Source: Chloroflexota bacterium
Lineage (GTDB): Bacteria > Chloroflexota > Limnocylindria > QHBO01
Direction: 5' to 3'
DNA length: 5,273 nt
Assembly (NCBI GenBank): GCA_013820865.1
Contig: JACDHU010000147.1
Span: forward strand, 1 to 5,273
Both the position numbers and the translations under genes were made by a program. The notes beneath the pieces were generated by a model, which made no database searches, was not told the DNA's origin, and worked only from the letters and a program-made list of their open reading frames with translations. Positions 1 to 4,791 of this stretch are shown here, piece after piece (position 1 is the first letter of the stretch; every line of letters begins with the position of its first letter).

Positions 1-1319
1 CGGTCGCTCCACAGCGCATAGGCGGCGTCAAAATCTCCACGCGCCACGAAGCGGTAGAACGCGGCTACTGCGTCGACCGGTGCGCCGGCGGCAGCAATCG
101 GCGCCGGTGTGGCGGCCGGCGGTGGAGAGGAGGTGGTCGGGCTCGGCGTGACGGGCGCGGCGGTCGTGGTCTCGATCGGCGATTCCGTGGCGGGCTCCGC
201 GGTAGCGGCCAAGGTCGGCGTGCTGGTCGGCTCTGGTGATGGTGTCGGGTCGTCTGCCGCCTCACCATCGGGCGTCCCCATGATCACGTCGAGCGGACCT
301 CCGACCTCGGCGTCATCCGGCCAGCCGGCGATGATCTGCGCCCCGACATATCCGCCGACGGCGAGGAGGAGCAGGAGCGCCGCTCCAAGCCACAGTGGAC
401 GACGCTGGTTGCGGGGCGGTGGTCGCTGAGAGGGTGGCTGCGGCTCGACGTACATTCGGGTGGAAGCTGGAGCAGCGGCGATCATCGGCTCAGCGTTGGC
501 TGACGCTCGCCAGGTTTCGAGCGCGTCATGCATCTCGGCAGCCGACCCGTAGCGCGCAGCGGGCTTCACGGCCATCGCCCGCATGGCGATCCCGGCAAGG
601 CGGGGCGGCAGGTCAGGATCGACGTCTCGGGGATCAGGCACGGCGCCGCGAAGGCGTGCGGTGGCTACCGCGTACGGTGAGTCGCCTCGAAATGGCCGTC
701 GACCGGTGAGCATCTCGAACAGCACCACGCCGAGGGCGTACACGTCGCTCGCGGCGGTGGCGCGTTCGCCGCGTGCCTGCTCGGGACTGAAGTATTCGAC
801 CGATCCCAGCATGGCGCCGGTCTTGGTCAGGCTCTCCTCGCCGGTCGCGCGGGCAATCCCGAAGTCGGCCACGCGCGCGTGGCCATCGGTGTTGAGCAGG
901 ATGTTGCCGGGCTTGACATCACGGTGAACCAGTCCGGCGTCGTGCGCGGCTTGGAGCGCGGCGGCGGACTCTGCCGCGATGCGCGCCGCTCGGTCAGGTG
1001 CCAATCGGCCTTCGTCGGCGAGCGCTCGCGACAAGTCGCCAGCCTCGATCAGCTCCATCACCATGTATGGCGAGGGATCCGTCCCGAAGTCGTACACCGA
1101 CACGACGTTCGGGTGCGTGACGGATGCAGCCCGTCGCGCCTCGACCTCGAAGCGCTTGCGGAACCGCTCATTCTCACCGAGCTCGGCGCGCATCAGCTTT
1201 ACCGCGACCGGGCGGTTGAGCTGATCGTCGTGGCCGCGGTACACGGTGGCCATGCCGCCACGCCCGATCTCGGCATTGACCCGATATCGACCTCCGACGC
1301 GCTCCGGAATGGCGCTCAT
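1..1319 (-). CDS. Transmembrane Hanks-type Ser/Thr protein kinase (3' end outside window)
   Basis: Predicted membrane receptor-like kinase that phosphorylates Ser/Thr of cytoplasmic targets with ATP. Translation from the ATG at 1319 gives 439 residues with no stop before the left edge, so the C-terminus is missing. The kinase domain spans about residues 12-270: Gly loop GRGGMATVY (19-27), ATP-binding Lys41, helix-C Glu60, catalytic loop HRDVKPGN (132-139), DFG (152-154) and SPEQ (178-181) in place of APE. All catalytic residues are present, and Thr165/Thr167 in the activation loop are candidate autophosphorylation sites. A Pro-rich juxtamembrane stretch leads to one hydrophobic segment (309-330), then a Pro/Thr/Ser-rich outer linker (about 356-407). 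A new helical segment starts at 415 (VDAVAAFYRFVARGDFDAAY), which resembles the first helix of an NTF2-like domain; that is inference. The start is the first in-frame ATG after a stop at 1356-1358. No clear Shine-Dalgarno site precedes it. It is divergent from the oxidoreductase gene. Confidence 0.95.
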   Translation of the reverse strand, partial: MSAIPERVGGRYRVNAEIGRGGMATVYRGHDDQLNRPVAVKLMRAELGENERFRKRFEVEARRAASVTHPNVVSVYDFGTDPSPYMVMELIEAGDLSRALADEGRLAPDRAARIAAESAAALQAAHDAGLVHRDVKPGNILLNTDGHARVADFGIARATGEESLTKTGAMLGSVEYFSPEQARGERATAASDVYALGVVLFEMLTGRRPFRGDSPYAVATARLRGAVPDPRDVDPDLPPRLAGIAMRAMAVKPAARYGSAAEMHDALETWRASANAEPMIAAAPASTRMYVEPQPPSQRPPPRNQRRPLWLGAALLLLLAVGGYVGAQIIAGWPDDAEVGGPLDVIMGTPDGEAADDPTPSPEPTSTPTLAATAEPATESPIETTTAAPVTPSPTTSSPPPAATPAPIAAAGAPVDAVAAFYRFVARGDFDAAYALWSD

Positions 1320-1398
1320 CGGGTTCTGGGCAGCATGTTCGTGGGCATCACGGTGTCAGTGGAAGCAGGGTTCATACCAACCGTGGCACGATGCATTC
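1320..1398. promoter_or_regulatory. Divergent promoter gap, kinase / oxidoreductase
   Basis: The 79 bp between two divergent starts must hold the 5' signals of both genes unless they are transcribed from elsewhere. I found no convincing -35/-10 pair. The least poor -10 candidates are CATACC (1373-1378, plus) and TATGAA read on the minus strand across the same spot, neither with a good -35. A 9-bp palindrome CGTGGCACG lies at 1382-1390, just before the GTG start; it is short enough to be chance. Confidence 0.35.
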
Positions 1399-2286
1399 GT
1401 GAAGTTCGGCCTCCAGATCAACCAGTTCACCTGGCCCGGTGGCGCGACCCAGATCGGTCCGACGCTGGCGCGAGTTGCCCGCACCGCCGATGACGCCGGT
1501 TTCGACTCGATCTGGGTGATGGATCATCTCTTCCAGATCCGGACTCTCGGCCCGCCCGAGGCGCCGATGCTCGAGGGGCAGACCGCCCTGGGCTTTCTCG
1601 CGGCTCATACATCGCGGGCCCGCATCGGGCTCATGGTCGGCGGCGTCCACTACCGCGCGCCCGGTCTGTGGATCAAGGCCACCACCACGCTTGATGTGCT
1701 CAGCGGCGGCCGAGCCTGGTTCGGGATCGGTGCCGCGTGGAATGAGCACGAATCGAAGGCGCTCGGCTTCGCGTTCCCGCCCTTGCGTGAGCGTTTCGAG
1801 TCGCTGGAGGACACGCTGCGCATGGCGCATGAGATGTGGTCCGGTGGAAGCGGTAGCGGCGAACGGTTCGACGGCCAGCGCGTTGTTGCGACGCATCTCA
1901 TCAACTCGCCGCAGTCGATCAGCCGTCCGCGGGTGCCGATCCTGGTCGGCGGGGGAGGCGAGCGCAAGACGCTGCGGCTGGTCGCTCAGTACGCCGATGC
2001 CTGCAACATCTTCGGCCGCTCGCCGGACTTCGTCCGCTCCAAGCTGGCGGTGCTGCGCGAGCATTGCGAGCGTCTTGGCCGTCCCTATGACGAGATCGAG
2101 AAGACCGTGCTGACCAGCATCGATCTCGACGCCGAGTCTCCGGACCAGATCGTCGAGCGTTTCGGCGGTCTCGCCGAGGCCGGTGCGCAGCACGTCATCT
2201 TCAGCGTCCGCGGCGTTGCTGATGCGTCGCGGCTGGAACGCATCGCGGCCGAGGTGCTCCCCCAGCTGCGGGCGTCTCCGGGCTGA
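1399..2286 (+). CDS. LLM-class F420-dependent oxidoreductase (luciferase-like monooxygenase fold)
   Basis: 295-residue cytoplasmic TIM-barrel oxidoreductase of the bacterial luciferase-like superfamily. The N-terminus (MKFGLQINQFTWPGG), WVMDH (39-43), LSGGRAWFGIGAAWNEHE (101-118) and PILVGGGGERKTLRLVAQYAD (180-200) are the conserved blocks of the F420-dependent subgroup. The Gly-rich block near 184 is the expected phosphate-binding part of the cofactor site. The substrate cannot be inferred. The start is taken as GTG at 1399 because family homology begins exactly at KFGLQ. The frame is open further back to an ATG at 1246, but that extension overlaps the kinase coding region and looks unlike protein. 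No good Shine-Dalgarno site precedes the GTG, so a leaderless or weakly translated message is possible. Use of F420 rather than FMN is inferred from family resemblance. The gene is divergent from the kinase and convergent with the MFS gene. Confidence 0.93.
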   Translation: MKFGLQINQFTWPGGATQIGPTLARVARTADDAGFDSIWVMDHLFQIRTLGPPEAPMLEGQTALGFLAAHTSRARIGLMVGGVHYRAPGLWIKATTTLDVLSGGRAWFGIGAAWNEHESKALGFAFPPLRERFESLEDTLRMAHEMWSGGSGSGERFDGQRVVATHLINSPQSISRPRVPILVGGGGERKTLRLVAQYADACNIFGRSPDFVRSKLAVLREHCERLGRPYDEIEKTVLTSIDLDAESPDQIVERFGGLAEAGAQHVIFSVRGVADASRLERIAAEVLPQLRASPG

Positions 2287-2289
2287 TCG

Positions 2290-3615
2290 TCAGGTTGCCG
2301 CGATGACTGCGGTATCGGATTGGCCGACCAGGTGCTCCGAGTCTCGCAGCCAGCGGAGCGGAACCATCGCCAGCACGAGCAGTCCGACCGATGCCAGCAG
2401 CAGCCCATCGACGCCCATCCACTCGGCCGCGCCACCACCCAGGATGGAGCCCACGATCTGACCGACCGCGAGGAACACGGAGTACAGGCCCATGATCGCG
2501 CCGCGGTCGTCGGGATGCAGCTCACTGATATCGGCCAGCATGCCGAGCGCGGCCGGCGTTGCCCCGGCGAGGACGAACAGGCCACCTGCTGCGCCCAACA
2601 GCAAGGGAGCCTGGATCAGCAGTCCGCCATTCCCGGCATGGTTCAAACCAAACGTCGCGGCCATCATGGCGATGCCGCCCACGATCCCGATGGCCATGAT
2701 CGTCGTGCGCCGATAGCGCTTGAAGCGGTTGCCCCAGTAGAACAGGCCGGCGAAGAAGATGAGCAGCGTGACGCCCAGACCGATGCTGACCTGGGCCGGC
2801 TCGAAGCCTCCCATCAGCGACTGGTCCTCGAAGCCCGGACGCGGCTCGCTCACCAGCTGGAAGAGCGACTGGCTGGTCCATGCGCCGATGAAGCCGTTCA
2901 CGGCAATCCAGGTCGGCGCCAGCAGCCAGACCGATGGGCTTGCCAGAACGCGCCGGTACCGCGCGAAATCGAAGCCACGAGAGACCCCGGCCACGCCGCC
3001 GGCGCCGAGCTCTTCGGCTTCGGCGTGAGCGGTCTCGACGGAGACCTCGCTCATCGGGCTGACGCCATATCGGTAGATGAGGTAGCTGACGCCGTAGAGG
3101 ACGGCATTGAGGTAGAAGGCATTGCGGCCCAGCACTGCCCACAGGGCACCGGCCGCAACAAGTCCCAGGCCGATGCCAGCCAGCGTGGCCGCCTCGAAGC
3201 GGGCAACGGTACGACCGCGCAGGCCCTCGTCGCGGGAAGTGGCGAGCGCGATGAATCCCAGGATCGACGGAATGCTGGCCGCCGCCGCTGCTCCCTCCAG
3301 CCAGCGTGTGACACCGAGCAGGAAGAGATCGGTGGTCAGCGCCGTCATGACCACCGCCACGGCGCCGAAGATCGGGCCGTACTGCATCACCTTGCGTGAG
3401 CCGATGCGGTCAGACAGCATCCCGAACAGCGGCGATAGCACCAGCTCCGCCGCGTAGAAGGCAGCAGTCAGCATGCCGACCTGGAGCGCTGTCACGCGCG
3501 GGGCGCCGAACCCTTCGAGACCGGCGAGGTAGTACACGAGCAGCCCCCCGGTCAGACCTGTGCTGAACCGGAGGGTGAAGGTGCCGAACAGGACCGCGAG
3601 GATGGAGCGATGCAT
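2290..3615 (-). CDS. Major facilitator superfamily transporter
   Basis: 441-residue integral membrane protein, the usual length for a 12-helix MFS secondary transporter driven by ion gradients. Hydrophobic segments alternate with short charged loops throughout. The signature motif A between helices 2 and 3 is clear: GMLSDRIGSRK at 65-75. Its weaker internal repeat GLFYWGNRFKRYRR (290-303) sits in the second half. A polar central loop at about 184-225, rich in Glu and Ala, separates the halves, and WIAVNGFIGAW (236-246) begins the second bundle. The substrate cannot be read from the sequence; drug or metabolite efflux is the default guess. The start is the only Met in this part of the frame (ATG at 3615). 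The Shine-Dalgarno site is poor (GCGGACCG before ATG), which fits translation within an operon. It lies 41 bp downstream of the thioredoxin on the same strand and 3 bp from the convergent oxidoreductase. Confidence 0.93.
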   Translation of the reverse strand: MHRSILAVLFGTFTLRFSTGLTGGLLVYYLAGLEGFGAPRVTALQVGMLTAAFYAAELVLSPLFGMLSDRIGSRKVMQYGPIFGAVAVVMTALTTDLFLLGVTRWLEGAAAAASIPSILGFIALATSRDEGLRGRTVARFEAATLAGIGLGLVAAGALWAVLGRNAFYLNAVLYGVSYLIYRYGVSPMSEVSVETAHAEAEELGAGGVAGVSRGFDFARYRRVLASPSVWLLAPTWIAVNGFIGAWTSQSLFQLVSEPRPGFEDQSLMGGFEPAQVSIGLGVTLLIFFAGLFYWGNRFKRYRRTTIMAIGIVGGIAMMAATFGLNHAGNGGLLIQAPLLLGAAGGLFVLAGATPAALGMLADISELHPDDRGAIMGLYSVFLAVGQIVGSILGGGAAEWMGVDGLLLASVGLLVLAMVPLRWLRDSEHLVGQSDTAVIAAT

Positions 3616-3630
3616 CGGTCCGCGCAGTAT

Positions 3631-3644
3631 GCCGCGTCAGCGGC
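3631..3644 (-). repeat. Small intercistronic hairpin between thioredoxin and MFS genes
   Basis: GCCGC and GCGGC arms of 5 bp flank a 4-base loop in the 41-bp gap. There is no T-run after it on the minus strand, so it is not a typical intrinsic terminator. It could tune message decay or translation of the MFS cistron, or be a chance hairpin in GC-rich DNA. Confidence 0.3.
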
Positions 3645-3656
3645 CCGCTCGATTGG

Positions 3657-4007
3657 TCAGGCCGGGGCTTCGGTTCCTCCGGCCATGCTCGTGAGGCCGA
3701 ACGCATCCTCGAGCGCTTCGAGCGGACGGAATCCGACCGCGGCCTTGGGCGGCTGACCCGGTGTGAACATGGCGACGGTGGGGATGCTCATGATCCCGTA
3801 CTTCATGGCGGTCTGCGGATTCGCATCGACGTCGAGCTTGCGGACCTCGACGCTGCCGGCGTACTTCGTGGCCAGCTTCTCGATCTCGGGGGCGACCATG
3901 CGGCACGGGCCGCACCACTCGGCCCAGAAGTCGACGACGACCGGCTTCTCGCTCTGGAGCACATCGGCCTCAAAGGTTGCATCGGTCACTTCTCGTACGT
4001 TGGACAT
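3657..4007 (-). CDS. trxA: Thioredoxin
   Basis: 116-residue cytoplasmic dithiol-disulfide oxidoreductase, slightly longer than the usual 105-110 residues because of a Gly/Ala-rich tail (about 107-116). The classical active site WCGPC is at 31-35 within VVDFWAEWCGPCRMVAPEIE. Other hallmarks are the buried Asp26, the conserved Pro40, KLDVDANP (57-64), cis-Pro76 in SIPT and a C-terminal GFRP (92-95) where most family members have a Gly-rich turn (VG). It would reduce disulfides in target proteins using a thioredoxin reductase that is not in this window. No signal peptide is present. The start at 4007 is supported by a strong Shine-Dalgarno site. It sits 26 bp after the ArsR-type regulator and 41 bp before the MFS gene, implying cotranscription. 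The symbol is generic: the genome may hold several thioredoxins, and this could be a specialised, regulated one. Confidence 0.96.
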   Translation of the reverse strand: MSNVREVTDATFEADVLQSEKPVVVDFWAEWCGPCRMVAPEIEKLATKYAGSVEVRKLDVDANPQTAMKYGIMSIPTVAMFTPGQPPKAAVGFRPLEALEDAFGLTSMAGGTEAPA

Positions 4008-4015
4008 GGGATTTT

Positions 4016-4022
4016 CCTCTCT
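4016..4022 (-). promoter_or_regulatory. Shine-Dalgarno site of the thioredoxin gene
   Basis: AGAGAGG on the minus strand, with 8 bases between GAGG and the ATG at 4007. It is the best ribosome-binding site in the window and fixes the thioredoxin start. It lies in the 26-bp gap after the regulator's stop codon. Confidence 0.75.
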
Positions 4023-4033
4023 TGTCTCCAGCG

Positions 4034-4336
4034 TCAGCCGGCGACCTGTTGCAGCAATCGGTAGGCGTCGAGGACGCGGGTATCGGCGAGCCGATAAAAG
4101 ACGGTGCTTCCCTCCCGGCGGCTGGCGACCAGCCCGGCGGAGCGGAGTACCGAAAGATGTTGGCTCATGTTAGGAACCTGGCAGCCGATGTCGCGCGACA
4201 GGTCGCTCACGCTACGCTCGCCATCCGCCAATCGCTCCACGACGCAGAGTCGTTTCGGATCGGCGAGGGCGTGCGCGATTGCGGCGGCCCGGGCGCGCGT
4301 TGCATCGGCGGTCAGTGTCTGATCCATAGGGAGCAT
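4034..4336 (-). CDS. ArsR/SmtB-family winged-helix transcriptional regulator
   Basis: About 100 residues, typical of stand-alone ArsR-family dimeric repressors. The order of elements is ALADPKRLCVVERLADGE (helix 2 region, 23-40), SVSDLSRDIG (42-51), recognition helix VPNMSQHLSVLRSAGLV (54-70) and the wing SRREGSTVFYRLAD (72-85). The position of the classical arsenic-binding ELCVCDL motif reads ERSVSDL (40-46), so both Cys are Ser. Two other cysteines remain, Cys31 in helix 2 and Cys52 just before the recognition helix. The effector is therefore unlikely to be arsenite through the classical site; thiol-based sensing is an inference. The start is either ATG 4336 or ATG 4327 (97 residues); neither has a clear Shine-Dalgarno site. 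The frame stays open to 4546, but the extra residues do not look like family sequence. It heads a likely operon with thioredoxin and the MFS gene and probably represses it. Confidence 0.92.
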   Translation of the reverse strand: MLPMDQTLTADATRARAAAIAHALADPKRLCVVERLADGERSVSDLSRDIGCQVPNMSQHLSVLRSAGLVASRREGSTVFYRLADTRVLDAYRLLQQVAG

Positions 4337-4347
4337 GATCTCACTGG

Positions 4348-4366
4348 TTGCGCAATCACGCAAATA
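4348..4366 (-). promoter_or_regulatory. Candidate ArsR-family operator next to the arsR start
   Basis: The 8-bp palindrome TTGCGCAA (4348-4355) lies 12 bp upstream of the ATG at 4336. Its CGCAA half is repeated as CGCAA at 4359-4363, followed by ATA, so three half-sites fall in 19 bp. ArsR-family repressors commonly bind short AT-flanked imperfect palindromes that overlap their own promoter. The position fits autorepression, but binding is inferred from position and symmetry only. Confidence 0.35.
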
Positions 4367-4403
4367 GCGAGTCCGTCCGGCGAACATCCGCCGCGTTGGG
4401 CCA

Positions 4404-4424
4404 AATGACGTCCACGTGGTCATT
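4404..4424. promoter_or_regulatory. Inverted repeat AATGAC-N9-GTCATT, possible operator
   Basis: Perfect 6-bp arms (4404-4409 and 4419-4424) are separated by 9 bases. The palindromes GACGTC (4407-4412) and CACGTG (4413-4418) are nested inside. It lies about 70-90 bp upstream of the regulator gene, where an operator or activator site could sit. No matching regulator is identified. Confidence 0.3.
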
Positions 4425-4524
4425 AGCCGAGAGATGTGTCTCTTCCCGACCGAATCCGGGCGTGCTACCCGTCCGAATTGGTCAACTTCTTCCCCTATTT
4501 CCCGCCACGACGGCAGATGTCCGA

Positions 4525-4537
4525 ACCGGTGGCCGGT
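4525..4537. repeat. Short inverted repeat ACCGG-TGG-CCGGT
   Basis: Perfect 5-bp arms with a 3-base spacer lie in the middle of the intergenic region. The composition is common in GC-rich DNA, so this may be chance. It could be a weak stem in the leader of the downstream small gene. Confidence 0.2.
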
Positions 4538-4581
4538 CTCGGTCATACGCCCGCATGAGCGGCGTTTGGTCCTCCCATCGC

Positions 4582-4596
4582 GACACGCTACGTGTC
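4582..4596. promoter_or_regulatory. Inverted repeat GACACG-CTA-CGTGTC upstream of the small CxxC gene
   Basis: Perfect 6-bp arms with a 3-base spacer, ending 24 bases before the ATG at 4621 and just ahead of its ribosome-binding site. It could be a repressor operator overlapping the start of the message, or a stem in the 5' leader. There is no T-run, so it is not a terminator. Confidence 0.35.
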
Positions 4597-4609
4597 ACAA
4601 GCCACGCTC

Positions 4610-4613
4610 AGGA
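4610..4613 (+). promoter_or_regulatory. Shine-Dalgarno site of the small CxxC gene
   Basis: AGGA with 7 bases to the ATG at 4621. It favours this start over the in-frame ATG at 4555 and over the longer open frame further upstream. Confidence 0.55.
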
Positions 4614-4620
4614 TGCGGGC

Positions 4621-4791
4621 ATGAACATTCTTCTGGACTGCGCCTGGTGCGAGGACGAGGTCGTCTTCTCGGTCGATGAGGCCGATGACGAGCTCGTGTG
4701 CAGCGCCTGCAACACCCGGATGGCCTTCGCCCCGGATCCGGCCACCACCTTCTCTCTGTTGTACGAGCCGCTCCGGGCCGCCGCGGCCTAG
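4621..4791 (+). CDS. Small double-CxxC protein, putative zinc ribbon
   Basis: 56-residue acidic protein of unknown function. It has two CxxC knuckles, CAWC (7-10) and CSAC (27-30), 16 residues apart. That is the layout of a minimal treble-clef or zinc-ribbon fold binding one Zn with four Cys. The middle is rich in Asp/Glu (11-24), and the tail is Ala-rich without charge pattern. There is no membrane segment or signal peptide. Such mini-ribbons often bind protein or nucleic acid or act as small regulatory or accessory proteins, but no specific family function can be assigned. The start is chosen by the AGGA site at 4610-4613; an in-frame ATG at 4555 would add 22 residues. It is divergent from the arsR-trx operon, so it could share its control region. 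Its TAG stop overlaps the convergent cyclophilin stop. Confidence 0.78.
   Translation: MNILLDCAWCEDEVVFSVDEADDELVCSACNTRMAFAPDPATTFSLLYEPLRAAAA
4788..4791. other. CTAG shared by two convergent stop codons
   Basis: The palindrome CTAG provides TAG at 4789-4791 for the plus-strand CxxC gene and TAG (complement of 4788-4790) for the minus-strand cyclophilin. The genes therefore overlap tail to tail by 4 bp, and no terminator fits between them. Confidence 0.9.

Larger units (their letters stand above)
4337..4620. other. 284-bp divergent intergenic control region
   Basis: No gene is supported here, although frames on both strands happen to stay open. It separates the minus-strand arsR-trx-MFS unit from the plus-strand double-CxxC gene. 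It holds four short perfect inverted repeats, listed separately where useful, and is visibly richer in A/T patches than the coding DNA around it. No convincing -35/-10 pair was found. A TTGACC on the minus strand at 4480-4485 is the best -35-like hexamer but lacks a matching -10. Confidence 0.6.

Noticed and set aside
1246..1398. Upstream extension of the oxidoreductase frame from ATG 1246
   Set aside because: The extra 51 residues overlap the 5' end of the kinase gene, and the family's conserved N-terminus starts exactly at GTG 1399.
879..1493. 204-codon open frame on the plus strand opposite the kinase
   Set aside because: It overlaps the kinase catalytic core on the other strand and runs across the divergent promoter gap; the composition is not protein-like.
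1372..2193. 273-codon open frame on the minus strand opposite the oxidoreductase
   Set aside because: It is antisense to a well-conserved LLM-family protein, and its own translation shows no family motif.
2320..3399. 359-codon open frame on the plus strand opposite the MFS gene
   Set aside because: The translation is rich in Gln, Arg, His and Asp with no domain, while the minus strand gives clear MFS helices and motif A. Long antisense open frames are expected in GC-rich genes.
3631..3644. Intrinsic terminator between thioredoxin and MFS genes
   Set aside because: The stem is only 5 bp and has no U-tract on the transcript side, so read-through into the MFS gene is more likely.
4034..4336. 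Arsenic-resistance operon
   Set aside because: The regulator lacks the classical CxC arsenic site, and there is no arsenate reductase of the ArsC type, ArsB/Acr3 pump or ArsA. The MFS protein shows no arsenic-specific feature.
4337..4546. N-terminal extension of the ArsR-type regulator by 70 residues
   Set aside because: The added sequence is Arg/Thr-rich without family resemblance and covers the likely promoter and operator. ArsR-family proteins are normally about 100 residues.
4348..4620. Upstream extension of the small CxxC frame
   Set aside because: A good AGGA site precedes ATG 4621. The upstream residues look like translated non-coding DNA and would cover the control region.
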